Below are positions 1 to 8,559 of a stretch of DNA of 64,000 bases, piece after piece (within the stretch, counting starts at the first letter, position 1; every line of letters begins with the position of its first letter). The stretch covers positions 496,001-560,000 of the forward strand of contig NZ_MPZV01000002.1 of the NCBI RefSeq assembly GCF_002020355.1, written 5' to 3'. The translations under genes and the position numbers were made by a program. The stretch is from Thioclava sediminum. Its GTDB lineage: Bacteria > Pseudomonadota > Alphaproteobacteria > Rhodobacterales > Rhodobacteraceae. The notes beneath the pieces are model-generated. The model was given only the letters and a program-made list of their open reading frames with translations. It was not told the origin of the DNA and did not search any database.

Positions 1-493
1 CCGCGCAGGCCTCGATGAAAGCACGGCTGATCGCGCACGGCCGCCGCTGATCGCCGACCTGCAACGGCCCCGCCGCGCCATGCCAATCCGACGCCCCGCG
101 GGCATTGCGCTCGGAGGCGAGGAACCACGGCTTCACGGTCTCCCAGTCCCAGCCCTCGGCGCCCGCATCGGCCCAGCCGTCGTAATCCTCTGGCTGGCCG
201 CGCGCATAGAGCATCGCGTTGATCGCCGACGACCCGCCCAGCCCCCGGCCCCGCGGCTGAAACCCGCGCCGCCCGTTCAACCCCGGCTGCGGCACCGTGC
301 GCAGCGCCCAGTTATGGATCGGCGGCCGCCCCGCCACCATCGTGGCAACCAACGCAGGCGCACGCACGAAGATGTCGCGCGCCTCGCGGCCTGCCTCGAC
401 AATACAGACAGTCACGGCCGGGTCCTCCGACAGCCGCGCCGCCAGCACCGACCCCGCCGAGCCACCGCCCAGAATGAGATAATCGAAACGCAA
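1..493 (-). CDS. GMC-family FAD oxidoreductase (choline dehydrogenase-like), N-terminal part
   Basis: Translated from the minus strand, the protein opens with a dinucleotide-binding motif GGGSAGSVLAARLSE within the first 25 residues, then IVEAGRE. Further on it has the GMC signature GRGLGGSSAINAMLYARG and a DYDGWA segment. This places it in the glucose-methanol-choline oxidoreductases, which oxidise alcohols with FAD. The exact substrate cannot be told from this fragment. The best start is a TTG at 493, because GGAGGA lies five bases upstream and the flavin motif follows at once. The gene leaves the window on the left, so only about 164 residues of a usual 530-550 are seen. Confidence 0.88.
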   Translation of the reverse strand, partial: MRFDYLILGGGSAGSVLAARLSEDPAVTVCIVEAGREARDIFVRAPALVATMVAGRPPIHNWALRTVPQPGLNGRRGFQPRGRGLGGSSAINAMLYARGQPEDYDGWADAGAEGWDWETVKPWFLASERNARGASDWHGAAGPLQVGDQRRPCAISRAFIEACA

Positions 494-672
494 GGGCTCC
501 TCCTTCCCCCGTTCGCGAAAAGCCTAACGGGTTTCGGAAGATAGGGAAGGATTACGCTGGGTCGGACGCGTCAGGGACGCGCCCGAGCCTCGGGTGAGAA
601 CGACTGGAATTGAATGCCCGGATCAGCCGGGTCAACGGCCCGGGCAGCGCCCGACCGCCCCCTGCTGCACAC

Positions 673-704
673 AAAAGAAAACGCCCGGTCTCTCCGACCG
701 GGCG
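673..704 (-). terminator. Rho-independent terminator after pheT
   Basis: On the minus strand a perfect 9-bp stem (CGCCCGGTC / GACCGGGCG) with a 5-base loop is followed by TTTTCTTTT. It sits about 25 bases past the pheT stop and should end the pheS-to-pheT transcript. Confidence 0.85.
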
Positions 705-728
705 CTCCAAACTCTCTCGAGGACAGCC

Positions 729-3137
729 TTAGCTGCGCAGCGTGCCGCCGGTGGCCTTGCTCACCTTCTCGACGATCTTCTTGCTCACCGCCTCGATCTC
801 GGCGTCGGTCAGCGTCTTATCGGCGGGCTGCATCCGCACCGTCAGCGCGATCGACTTCTTGCCCGCGCCCATCTGCTCCTCGGCTTTGGCGCCGGTGAAC
901 TGGTCGAAGACATTGACGCTCTCGATCAGCTTCTTGTCGGCGCCCATCGCCGTGTTCACCGCCGTCAGCGCCTCGACATTTGCATCCACGACGAAGGCGA
1001 AATCTCGTTCGACCGCCTGCAGGTCGGAGATCTGCAGCGCGGGCCGCGTCGCGCCCTTCTTCTTCGGGAAGGGGATGTTTGCCAGCCGGATCGTGAAGGC
1101 GACCGCCGGGCCCTTCACGCCCAGTTCGCGCAGCACCTTGGGATGCACTTCGCCAAAGGTCGCCAGCAGGTTCGGCCCGAGCGCCACATTGCCTGCGCGA
1201 CCGGGGTGCCACCACGCATCGAGCTTGCGGTTGATCTGCGCACGCGCCGGAGCGCCGACCGCGGCCAGCACGGCCTCGGCATCGGCTTTCGCATCGTAAA
1301 GGTCCACCGGACGGCGCGACCCAAAAGGATCGCGCGGCGCGGAGTGACCGACCAGAAGCCCGGTCGCCTGCAGAACCTGCTCGCCCGGCTCGCCGCCGTT
1401 GAACGCAGGGCCCACTTCGAACAGCGCCAGATCGTTCAGACCGCGCGCCTGATTGCGGGCAGCCGCCTGCAACAGACCCGGCAGCAGATCGGGGCGCATA
1501 TGCGTCATCTCCGAGCTGATCGGGTTCTCCAGCTTGGTCGCATCCGCGCCACCGCCGAACAGCTTGGCGGACGCCTCGTCGATGAAGCTGTAGGTCACAC
1601 ATTCATTGTAACCCAGCGCCGCCGTCGTGCGCCGTGCCATCCGCTCGCGCTGCTGCATCGGCGTCAGGATCGCGTCCGGCACGCCGGTCGTCTCGCGCCC
1701 CATCGGCTTGCCCTCGAGCTTCGTCAGCGAGGCGATGCGCGCCACTTCCTCGACCAGATCGGCCGAGCCCAGCACATCGGGGCGCCAGGTCGGGGGCGTC
1801 GCCATGTCGCCGTCGAGCGTGAAGCCCAGAGCCTCCAGCGTCTCGCGCTGCGTGGCCTCGGGAATGTCCATGCCGACGAGCGAGATCACCCGCGCCGGGT
1901 CCAGCTTGTAAGCGCGGCTGACATCCGGCACCGCGCCGTCCATCACCACGTCCGACACTTCGCCACCGCACAGATCGACGACCATCTTCGCCGCGAGATC
2001 GAGCCCCGGCAGCGTGAAGGCCGGATCGACACCGCGCTCGAACCGATAGCGCGCATCCGAGTTGATCTTCAGCGCCCGGCCCGTCGCCGCGATGGTGATC
2101 GGGTCCCAATAGGCGCTCTCGAGGAACACATCGACCGTGTCCTCATCCGCCCCGGACTCCTCGCCGCCCATGATCCCGGCAAGGCTCTCGACGCCCTTGT
2201 CGTCGCAGATCACCATGTCGCCTGCGCGCACGGTATAGGTCTTCTCGTCGAGCGCGAGGAACTCCTCGCCGCCCTCGGCCGGCTTGATCACCAGATTGCC
2301 CGCCACCTTCTTCATGTCGAAGACATGGAGCGGCCGGTTCAGGTCATAGGTGAAGTAGTTGGTGATATCGACCAGCGTCGAGATCGGGCGCAGACCGATC
2401 GCCTTGAGCCGCTTTTGCAGCCACTCGGGGCTCGGCCCGTTCTTCACGCCCCGGATCACGCGACCAGCAAAAAGCGGGCATCCCTTGTCCTTCAGCGCCG
2501 GGTCGATCGTGACGGAAATCGGTGCTTCGAACGCAGCCTCGACCTTCGGCACATCGAGCGGCTTGAGCTTGCCCAGACCCCGCGCCGCCAGATCGCGCGC
2601 AATCCCGCGCACACCCAGAGCATCGGGACGGTTCGGCGTGATCGCGATCTCGATCACCGGATCGACCGCCTCGGGACGGTTCTCGGCCAGCCAGTCGGTG
2701 AACTTCTGCCCGACCTCGCCCGACGGCAATTCGATGATGCCGTTATGCTCGTCCGACAGCTCCAGCTCGCGCTCGGAGGCCATCATCCCGTGGCTCTCCA
2801 CCCCGCGGATATTGCCCACCGACAGCGTCACATCGATGCCGGGCACATAATCGCCGGGCTTGGCCAGCACGACCGTGATCCCGGCCCGCGCGTTCGGCGC
2901 CCCGCAGACGATCTGCGTCACACCCTCATCCGTCTCGACCATGCAGACCCGCAGACGATCGGCGTCGGGGTGCTGCTCGGCGGACTGCACACGCGCCAGC
3001 GTAAACGTCTCCAGCTTCGCCGCCGGATCGACGACTTCCTCGACTTCCAGACCCAGATCGGTGAGCGCCTCGGCGATCTGATCGACGGTGGCCTCGGTCT
3101 CGAGATGATCCTTGAGCCAGGACAGGGTGAATTTCAT
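729..3137 (-). CDS. pheT: Phenylalanine--tRNA ligase beta subunit
   Basis: This is the beta chain of the alpha2-beta2 phenylalanyl-tRNA synthetase, which charges tRNA-Phe in the cytoplasm. The 802 residues start MKFTLSWLKDHL and are full length for the bacterial family. An EMAP/OB-type tRNA-binding domain lies near residues 40-150 (VCMVETDEG, IVCGAPNAR). The B3/B4 editing region and the B5 domain follow, and the protein ends with an anticodon-binding ferredoxin-like fold (KSIALTVRMQPADKTLTD). The start at 3137 is chosen over an upstream in-frame codon because the family begins here and GAGGGA precedes it. pheS is upstream on the same strand but is separated by three genes. Confidence 0.97.
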   Translation of the reverse strand: MKFTLSWLKDHLETEATVDQIAEALTDLGLEVEEVVDPAAKLETFTLARVQSAEQHPDADRLRVCMVETDEGVTQIVCGAPNARAGITVVLAKPGDYVPGIDVTLSVGNIRGVESHGMMASERELELSDEHNGIIELPSGEVGQKFTDWLAENRPEAVDPVIEIAITPNRPDALGVRGIARDLAARGLGKLKPLDVPKVEAAFEAPISVTIDPALKDKGCPLFAGRVIRGVKNGPSPEWLQKRLKAIGLRPISTLVDITNYFTYDLNRPLHVFDMKKVAGNLVIKPAEGGEEFLALDEKTYTVRAGDMVICDDKGVESLAGIMGGEESGADEDTVDVFLESAYWDPITIAATGRALKINSDARYRFERGVDPAFTLPGLDLAAKMVVDLCGGEVSDVVMDGAVPDVSRAYKLDPARVISLVGMDIPEATQRETLEALGFTLDGDMATPPTWRPDVLGSADLVEEVARIASLTKLEGKPMGRETTGVPDAILTPMQQRERMARRTTAALGYNECVTYSFIDEASAKLFGGGADATKLENPISSEMTHMRPDLLPGLLQAAARNQARGLNDLALFEVGPAFNGGEPGEQVLQATGLLVGHSAPRDPFGSRRPVDLYDAKADAEAVLAAVGAPARAQINRKLDAWWHPGRAGNVALGPNLLATFGEVHPKVLRELGVKGPAVAFTIRLANIPFPKKKGATRPALQISDLQAVERDFAFVVDANVEALTAVNTAMGADKKLIESVNVFDQFTGAKAEEQMGAGKKSIALTVRMQPADKTLTDAEIEAVSKKIVEKVSKATGGTLRS

Positions 3138-3147
3138 CGGACTTCCC

Positions 3148-3441
3148 TCAGGATTGCTTGCGCTGCGCGAGGTCCTTGTAATCCCCCATCTCAAGGAGTT
3201 TCAACTCCCGCCAAAGCCGGATCGAGGGTTTTGCGGCGAAAAGGAGCGACCCGATCAGGAACAACCACGTGCCGGGGATCATCAGGCTCTCGTAGAAGAA
3301 GAAGATCGAGCCGATGACGAAACAGAAGGCCGCGCCGAAATCGACGACCGTATAGGCGATCTCGGTGAGGGCGACGAAGCGTCGCTGCTCGGGGCTTTGT
3401 TCATGCTTCGGGGTGTCGAAGAGGCGTTTCTTCTGGGCCAT
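3148..3441 (-). CDS. YrhK-domain small membrane protein
   Basis: This is a 97-residue protein with two hydrophobic stretches, about residues 28-50 (VVDFGAAFCFVIGSIFFFY) and 53-70 (LMIPGTWLFLIGSLLFA). That pattern matches the YrhK family of small membrane proteins, whose role is unknown. Its ATG lies inside the end of the upstream ASCH gene (41-base overlap), and its stop is only 10 bases before the pheT start. It is therefore almost certainly co-transcribed with the phenylalanyl-tRNA synthetase genes. No function should be inferred from that linkage alone. Confidence 0.8.
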   Translation of the reverse strand: MAQKKRLFDTPKHEQSPEQRRFVALTEIAYTVVDFGAAFCFVIGSIFFFYESLMIPGTWLFLIGSLLFAAKPSIRLWRELKLLEMGDYKDLAQRKQS

Positions 3442-3826
3442 CGGGTTCTCCTTGATAATCCTTTACCAAGCGAAACCGTTCGCAAACGAGTTCCATCTCG
3501 GGGGTAAAACCTCCGTTACGCTCGAAATAGGCCTGATGACCCTGCCGCCAGCCTTCCAGCGTCTCGTCCTCCCCCTCGGCCAGCGCGAAATCCTCATCGA
3601 CATCGCAAAACCGCCGGATCGTGACCTCGACGGTCTCGATCATCACCGCCGGTTTGCCGTCCCAGTCGAGCGCGATATCGCGCCGACCCTCCACCGGCAT
3701 ATCCTCGCCCCCTTCGGTGAAGTAAGTGAGCGCGCCGCAGGTGGCGGTCTTCTTGCCTTGGCGGATCAGGCCGAGGAGCTGGTCGCAGAGTTCGCGGCTG
3801 TCGCCGAAGGTGAAGGTGATGGGCAT
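3401..3826 (-). CDS. ASCH-domain protein
   Basis: The protein has about 141 residues. It shows the ASCH fold signature: an N-terminal LLGLIRQGKKTATCG segment (the conserved G-K-K-T helix), then AVMIETVEVTIRRFCDVDEDFALAEGE, and a WRQGHQAYF segment near the C-terminus. ASCH proteins are PUA-like and are thought to bind RNA or nucleotides; some hydrolyse modified cytidines. The start at 3826 (MPITFTFGD) is preferred to one 14 residues upstream because the domain begins here and GGAAG lies just upstream. It overlaps the YrhK gene by 41 bases. Confidence 0.82.
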   Translation of the reverse strand: MPITFTFGDSRELCDQLLGLIRQGKKTATCGALTYFTEGGEDMPVEGRRDIALDWDGKPAVMIETVEVTIRRFCDVDEDFALAEGEDETLEGWRQGHQAYFERNGGFTPEMELVCERFRLVKDYQGEPDGPEETPLRHPEA

Positions 3827-3873
3827 GGGGGCTTCCTTTGGACTTGGGGGAAGCGGGTTGAAGAGCATTTTTC

Positions 3874-4491
3874 CTAGCGGGGAACTTCGCTGAGCCCACG
3901 CTCGAAACGAACAATCTTCGCAAGCTTCTCAATAGAATAATTCGACTCTTTCAAAATCTTTTCGACTAAAGCTCTTGGATCTTCAAACCAACATTCGCGC
4001 ACTTGCCTGGCAATTGCCTCATGTCTTGTGAAAAGCGGGAAACCACCGAGCCTTCCAAAGCGTTGCAGCCCCTCTTCATACTGAAGTGCGACGGATACGA
4101 TGCATTCTAGCGACGCGATCAAATCCTTCATATCTTCTGAAAGAAGGGCGAGCAGTTCTTTTTCTCTTCCGATCAACCCGCGAAGTCTTCGTAACTCGAG
4201 AGCCGATTGCGCTGCGAATGAGTAATCATCAGCGCCGGGGGTTCTAAGAAAGGTCACATTGGCCTTTCCACGGGCCTCAACCGAAATCTGCTGCAGCTCG
4301 CGACAATAGCGGACCAGTTCCAGCGCAACCTCGCTTTTTTGAAGCGAAATCCGCTGTGACTTCCAAGAGAACCATTGCTGAAAAGCTAAAAGGACTGCGG
4401 CGATTGTCGCGAGACTGGCAAGGACGCCAACCACTGACGGGAACCACGAGAAATCACGGCACACATTCTCACATGCCGTGATCGTCTCCAT
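3874..4491 (-). CDS. Single-pass membrane protein of unknown function, coupled to pheS
   Basis: I do not recognise the family of this 205-residue protein. One transmembrane segment is clear at about residues 17-38 (PSVVGVLASLATIAAVLLAF). The remainder is a helical, charged cytoplasmic region with coiled-coil character. The ATG overlaps the pheS TAA by one base (TAATG), so translation is probably coupled to pheS. Base composition is visibly lower in GC than both neighbours and codons such as AAA, AAT and CTT are frequent. This suggests recent acquisition and insertion between pheS and the downstream genes. A start further upstream in the same frame would lie inside pheS and is not supported. 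Confidence 0.7.
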   Translation of the reverse strand: METITACENVCRDFSWFPSVVGVLASLATIAAVLLAFQQWFSWKSQRISLQKSEVALELVRYCRELQQISVEARGKANVTFLRTPGADDYSFAAQSALELRRLRGLIGREKELLALLSEDMKDLIASLECIVSVALQYEEGLQRFGRLGGFPLFTRHEAIARQVRECWFEDPRALVEKILKESNYSIEKLAKIVRFERGLSEVPR

Positions 4492-5564
4492 TAGCGGCTC
4501 AACCCACCAGCCACCGTCGGCAGATCCAGCGCGGCGAACCCGTAATGCTTCAGCCAGCGCAGGTCGCTCTCGAAGAACGCCCGCAGGTCCGGGATGCCGT
4601 ATTTCAGCATCGCGAGGCGGTCGATCCCGATCCCGAAGGCGAAGCCCTGCCATTCATTCGGGTCGATCCCGGCGGATTCGAGCACTTTCGGATGCACCAT
4701 CCCCGAGCCGAGGATCTCCATCCAGTCGTCGCCCTCACCGATCTTCAGGCTGCCGCCCTCCCACGAGCAGCGGATATCGACCTCGGCCGACGGCTCCGTG
4801 AAGGGGAAATGCGAGGCGCGGAAGCGCAGCTCGACGCCGTCCACCTCGAAGAAGGCCTTGCAGAACTCCTCCAGCACCCATTTCAGGTTCGCCATCGAGA
4901 TGTCTTTCCCGATCGCCAGCCCCTCGACCTGATGGAACATCGGCGTGTGGGTCTGGTCCATGTCCATGCGGTAGACGCGGCCCGGCGCGATCACGCGGAT
5001 CGGCGCGCCCTGCTCCAGCATCGCGCGGATCTGCACCGGCGAGGTATGGGTGCGCAGCACATGCGGCGGACGATTGTCGCCCTCGTCGCGATGCATGAAG
5101 AACGTGTCATGCTCCTGCCGCGCGGGGTGTTCGGGCGCGATGTTGAGCGCGTCGAAGTTGTGCCAGTCGTCTTCGATCTGCGGGCCTTCGGCGACCGCGA
5201 AACCCATATCGGCGAAGATCGCGGTGACCTCGTCCATCACCTGAGAGACCGGGTGGATCGTGCCCTGCCGCCGCGGACGGCCCGGCAGCGTCACATCGAG
5301 CCATTCCTCGCGCAGCCGCGCATCGAGCGCCGCATCCGCCAGCGCCGCCTTCTTCGCGCGCAGCGCCGCGTCGATCTCGTCCTTCAAGACGTTGAGCGCC
5401 TTGCCCGTGGTCTGGCGCTCCTCCGGGGTCATCTTGCCCAGCTCACGCATCTTCAGGCTGATCTCGCCCTTCTTGCCCAAGGCGGCCAGACGGATCTCTT
5501 CCAGCGCGGCCTCATCGGTCACATCGGCCACGGCGCTCAGGTATTTATCGCGAAGCTCTTGCAT
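4491..5564 (-). CDS. pheS: Phenylalanine--tRNA ligase alpha subunit
   Basis: This is the catalytic alpha subunit of phenylalanyl-tRNA synthetase, 357 residues. An N-terminal coiled-coil arm that contacts tRNA (residues 1-90) is followed by the class II core. Motif 2 is visible as [22 protein letters not shown]-type sequence and motif 3 as [17 protein letters not shown]. The product activates phenylalanine and works with PheT. The start at 5564 (MQELRDKYL) matches the family and has GGGGA upstream; the longer in-frame extension would run into a repeat. The partner pheT is not adjacent but three genes downstream. Confidence 0.97.
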   Translation of the reverse strand: MQELRDKYLSAVADVTDEAALEEIRLAALGKKGEISLKMRELGKMTPEERQTTGKALNVLKDEIDAALRAKKAALADAALDARLREEWLDVTLPGRPRRQGTIHPVSQVMDEVTAIFADMGFAVAEGPQIEDDWHNFDALNIAPEHPARQEHDTFFMHRDEGDNRPPHVLRTHTSPVQIRAMLEQGAPIRVIAPGRVYRMDMDQTHTPMFHQVEGLAIGKDISMANLKWVLEEFCKAFFEVDGVELRFRASHFPFTEPSAEVDIRCSWEGGSLKIGEGDDWMEILGSGMVHPKVLESAGIDPNEWQGFAFGIGIDRLAMLKYGIPDLRAFFESDLRWLKHYGFAALDLPTVAGGLSR

Positions 5565-5648
5565 ATCATTCCCCGGGAATTTGCTTGGCCCACGGGTTAG
5601 CCGCGCCGGCGCGCCTTTGCAACCTCGCGCTTGCAGGCAAAGGGCGGA

Positions 5649-5709
5649 TGGGGGCGCTGCCCCCTCTGGCTTCGCCATTCACCCCCGGGATATTTCCCTC
5701 GAGAAGAAG
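5649..5709 (+). repeat. Dispersed ATATTT repeat, copy 1 (long form)
   Basis: It contains the hairpin GGGGGC-GCT-GCCCCC, a short GGCTTCGCC hairpin, CCCCCGGGATATTT and then CGAGAAGAAG. This is the only copy that does not follow a gene stop on its own strand. Confidence 0.75.
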
Positions 5710-5830
5710 CGCAACAGATCCTTAACCAGAATCGGATTGTCTCAGAGACGCGGTACAGGCGGGGACGCCGATGACCGCTCGAGGAGAAGCGCCCGGTCAG
5801 CTGCCCGAAACGAGGCTCGGGCCGGGCGTT

Positions 5831-5894
5831 TTTCTTCCTCTTGGCGGAAATATCCCGGGGGGCTCGTGAAACGAGCGGGGGCGGAGCCCCCTCC
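5831..5894 (-). repeat. Dispersed ATATTT repeat, copy 2 (long form)
   Basis: Read on the minus strand: GGGGGCTCCGCCCCC, then GCTCGTTTCACGAGC, then CCCCCCGGGATATTT and GCCAAGAGGAAGAAA. It lies downstream of the rplT terminator and faces copy 1 about 120 bases away. Confidence 0.78.
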
Positions 5895-5916
5895 CCGGCC
5901 GACCAGCCACCCGAAA

Positions 5917-5946
5917 CGAAAAAGGCCGCCCCAGATGGAGCGGCCC
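5917..5946 (-). terminator. Rho-independent terminator after rplT
   Basis: On the minus strand GGGCCGC and GCGGCC arms pair and are followed by TTTTTCG, 25 bases past the rplT stop. This ends the rpmI-rplT unit. Confidence 0.8.
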
Positions 5947-5970
5947 TTCCCGAATTCTGTCGCAAGCCGA

Positions 5971-6336
5971 TTACGCGGCGGCGGCGGCTTTCGCCTGCTC
6001 GACGATCGCGCCGAAGGCTTCGGGCTCGTGCACGGCGAGATCGGCGAGAACCTTGCGGTCCACTTCGATGCCAGCCTGGTTGAGGCCGAAGATGAACTTC
6101 GAGTAGCTCAGATCGGCATCGACGGCGCGCACGGCGGCGTTGATACGCTGGATCCAGAGCGCGCGGAAATTACGCTTACGGGCTTTACGGTCGCGGGTCG
6201 CGTATTGGTTCGCCTTGTCGACCGCCTGGGTCGCAGTGCGGAAGTTGCGCGAGCGCGAGGAATAATACCCTTTCGCCTTCTTGAGCACTTTCTTGTGCGC
6301 GGCGTGGGTGACCTTACCGGATTTGACGCGTGCCAT
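5971..6336 (-). CDS. rplT: 50S ribosomal protein L20
   Basis: The 121-residue protein begins [19 protein letters not shown] and carries the L20 segment [21 protein letters not shown]. It binds 23S rRNA early in assembly of the large subunit. Length and sequence are typical apart from the short alanine-rich tail. It follows rpmI with an 18-base gap, as in most bacteria. infC, which often precedes this pair elsewhere, is not present here, so the unit probably has its own promoter upstream of rpmI. Confidence 0.98.
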   Translation of the reverse strand: MARVKSGKVTHAAHKKVLKKAKGYYSSRSRNFRTATQAVDKANQYATRDRKARKRNFRALWIQRINAAVRAVDADLSYSKFIFGLNQAGIEVDRKVLADLAVHEPEAFGAIVEQAKAAAAA

Positions 6337-6354
6337 TGTTCAAGTCTCCCGAGT

Positions 6355-6555
6355 TCAGCGGTTATAGGGCATGTATTTCTTGACGATCTTCGTATCCGCC
6401 TCGCAGAGCACCATGGTGCCCGAGGTTTCGCGGATGAATTTCGTCGAGCGTTTGATCATGCCGTGACGCTTGCCGGCCGGACCCACCTTGACCTTGCCGG
6501 TCGCGGTGAACTTGAACCGCTTCTTGGCAGCGGATTTCGTCTTCATCTTGGGCAT
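6355..6555 (-). CDS. rpmI: 50S ribosomal protein L35
   Basis: This is a 66-residue basic protein, [20 protein letters not shown] at the N-terminus, the hallmark of L35. [15 protein letters not shown] follows in the middle. It is a component of the large ribosomal subunit. It is the first gene of the rpmI-rplT pair. GGAGC lies just upstream of its ATG. Confidence 0.97.
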   Translation of the reverse strand: MPKMKTKSAAKKRFKFTATGKVKVGPAGKRHGMIKRSTKFIRETSGTMVLCEADTKIVKKYMPYNR

Positions 6556-6698
6556 TTACAGCTCCTTTGCAGGGTGTGGAAGCGCGACTCGGCATGCCAC
6601 TTAGGCCGGCCGCGCGGGTTCAGAGTGGGCCTGTTAGACGCCGCAGGTCAGTTTGGCAAGGGAAAAATCCGGAACTGCCCCACCCCCGAAGGAAGCCG

Positions 6699-6941
6699 CT
6701 AGTAGTTGACCAAGCGGGCCAATACGCGCGCCACCGCCTCGGGCACCGTCTTGAGCGTGTAGCCCCCCGGTCGGGCGTAGAAGGCCAGCAGGATCAACGC
6801 CCCCGCCACCAAAATCCCGATCGTCGCCGCCCGCGGCGGGCGGCTGTCGGAGAAGGCGGAGATCGCAGCCGGGATCGCGATGATCGCGATCGCCAGCCCG
6901 ATCGTCAGCAGGAGATCGGCATCTACCGAAGAAAGATCCAT
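6699..6941 (-). CDS. Small two-helix membrane protein of unknown function
   Basis: An 80-residue protein with two transmembrane helices, about residues 11-29 (LLLTIGLAIAIIAIPAAIS) and 40-58 (ATIGILVAGALILLAFY), then a short soluble tail. The ATG at 6941 is chosen because AAGGG lies 8 bases upstream; a TTG seven codons earlier has no usable ribosome site. The gene begins 36 bases after the pyruvate kinase stop on the same strand, so it is likely the second gene of that operon. I know of no function for this family. Confidence 0.7.
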   Translation of the reverse strand: MDLSSVDADLLLTIGLAIAIIAIPAAISAFSDSRPPRAATIGILVAGALILLAFYARPGGYTLKTVPEAVARVLARLVNY

Positions 6942-6977
6942 CGCCTGCGCCCTTGTTACCAACCCTCTCGGGAAAGG

Positions 6978-8423
6978 TTACTCAGGGTCAGTGCGGTAAA
7001 TCAATCGCTCATCACAGGGCGCGACGCGCAGAATGTTCGTGGTGCCCTGCACGTTGAACGGCACGCCGGCAGTGACGACGATCTGCTGCGTCTCGTCAGC
7101 AAAGCCGAAATCGCGCGCCGCGCGGGCGGCGTTGACGACGGCCTGCTTGAACCGCTCCAGCTCGCCGCACGGAACCGCATGCACGCCCCAGGTCAGCGAG
7201 ACCCGGCGCAGCGTCGCCTCGATCGGCGAAAGCGCGATGATCGGCACTCGCGGACGCTCCCGCGCGATGAGCGCGATCGTCTTGCCCGATTGCGTATAGG
7301 CGCAGATCGCCGCGATGTCGGTGGTCTCGGCGATCTCGCGCGCCGCAGCCACGATCCCGTCGGCGACGGTCTGACGGGCCGCATGGCGCGAGGCTTCGAT
7401 CACCTCGCGGTAGGTCGGGTCCTTCTCGACCGAGATCGCGACGTTGTTCATCGTCTCGACCGCTTCGACCGGGTAGTTACCCGCCGCGGATTCCGCGCTC
7501 AGCATGACCGCATCGGCGCCCTCGTAGATCGCGGTCGCGACGTCGGAGACCTCTGCGCGGGTCGGCATCGGGCTCTCGATCATCGATTCCAGCATCTGCG
7601 TCGCCACGATCACGGGCTTCGCCCAGGTGCGGCATTTGCGGATCAGCTGCTTCTGGATCGGCGGCACGGCCTGAACAGGCAGCTCCACGCCCAGATCGCC
7701 ACGGGCGACCATGATCCCGTCCGAAGCCTGAAGAATCTCGTCGAAGCTGCGCACCGCCGAGGGCTTTTCGATCTTCGACAGGATCGCCGCGCGGCCCTTG
7801 GCCAGATCGCGCGCCTCTTCCACGTCCTCGGGACGCTGCACGAAGCTCAGCGCGAGCCAGTCGACGCCCATCTCGCAGGCGAATTCCAGATCCTTGCGGT
7901 CCTTCTCCGACAGCGCGGCCAGCGGCAACACCACGTCGGGGACGTTCACGCCCTTGCGGTCCGAGATCGTGCCACCCACGGTGACGGTGCAATTCGCGAA
8001 ATCATCGCCGCAGTCGTCGACCACCAGACGGATCTTGCCGTCATTGACCAGCAGTTCCGAGCCCGGCTCGAGCGCTTGGAAAATCTCGGGATGCGGCAGG
8101 CACACACGATGCGTGGCGCCGGGCGTCTCGTCGAGATCGAAGCGGAACTTGTCGCCATCTTCCAGCTCCGCCCCATGCGCGGCAAAAGTGCCGACGCGCA
8201 GTTTCGGGCCCTGAAGATCCGCGAGGATCGCGATCGGGCGGCCGAATTCGGCTTCGAGTTGGCGAATGATGGCGTGCCGAGCGCGATGCTCTTCGTGGCT
8301 GCCATGGCTCATGTTCAGGCGGAACACGTCCGCGCCTGCGACGAACAGAGCTTTGATGCTGTCATAGTCCGAGGAAGAAGGGCCCAGCGTAGCCACGATC
8401 TTCACGTTGCGAAGGCGTCTCAT
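6978..8423 (-). CDS. pyk: Pyruvate kinase
   Basis: This enzyme converts phosphoenolpyruvate and ADP to pyruvate and ATP, the last step of glycolysis. The 481 residues open MRRLRNVKIVATLGPSSS. Family motifs include FRLNMSHGSHEEH, the signature ILSKIEKPSAV with its catalytic lysine, MVARGDLGVELP, and VATQMLESMIESPMPTRAEVSD. Length is normal. The start at 8423 is preceded by GAGGA; an in-frame extension upstream has no family support. It is divergent from the N-formylglutamate amidohydrolase-family gene with about 136 bases between them. Confidence 0.97.
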   Translation of the reverse strand: MRRLRNVKIVATLGPSSSDYDSIKALFVAGADVFRLNMSHGSHEEHRARHAIIRQLEAEFGRPIAILADLQGPKLRVGTFAAHGAELEDGDKFRFDLDETPGATHRVCLPHPEIFQALEPGSELLVNDGKIRLVVDDCGDDFANCTVTVGGTISDRKGVNVPDVVLPLAALSEKDRKDLEFACEMGVDWLALSFVQRPEDVEEARDLAKGRAAILSKIEKPSAVRSFDEILQASDGIMVARGDLGVELPVQAVPPIQKQLIRKCRTWAKPVIVATQMLESMIESPMPTRAEVSDVATAIYEGADAVMLSAESAAGNYPVEAVETMNNVAISVEKDPTYREVIEASRHAARQTVADGIVAAAREIAETTDIAAICAYTQSGKTIALIARERPRVPIIALSPIEATLRRVSLTWGVHAVPCGELERFKQAVVNAARAARDFGFADETQQIVVTAGVPFNVQGTTNILRVAPCDERLIYRTDPE

Positions 8424-8559
8424 GCGTCCTCGTTTTCCGTTCAAATTGATGTCATTTCGTGGGCCAAGTAAGCGTATGGCGCAATTTGTCGCGGGCCGCA
8501 ACTGGCGTGGCGCAATCTTTCCCGTTATCTGAGCCATATCGAGCAAGCGTGAAGAGACT

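Larger units (their letters stand above)
5565..5970. other. 406-base gap between rplT and pheS: repeats and hairpins, no gene
   Basis: I find no convincing protein gene here. The reading frames that cross the gap are rich in R, P and G and are repeat-derived. It holds two copies of the dispersed ATATTT repeat in opposite orientation, the rplT terminator, and between the repeats a long hairpin (about 5788-5827, outer stem CGCCCGG / CCGGGCG, inner GCCCGA / TCGGGC) followed on the plus strand by TTTTT. The hairpin plus T-run would end a plus-strand transcript although no plus-strand gene is seen. The promoter for pheS must also lie in this gap. Confidence 0.6.

Noticed and set aside
594-3317. 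Long plus-strand open frame (907 codons) over pheT
   Set aside because: Antisense shadow of pheT; R/H/Q-rich with no known motif. High GC creates long open frames on the opposite strand.
5700-5830. Phe-codon leader peptide attenuator for pheST
   Set aside because: No short reading frame with a run of phenylalanine codons precedes pheS on the minus strand, and the T-run is on the plus strand.
5597-5965. Minus-strand 122-codon frame in the pheS-rplT gap
   Set aside because: Built from the two ATATTT repeats and the rplT terminator.
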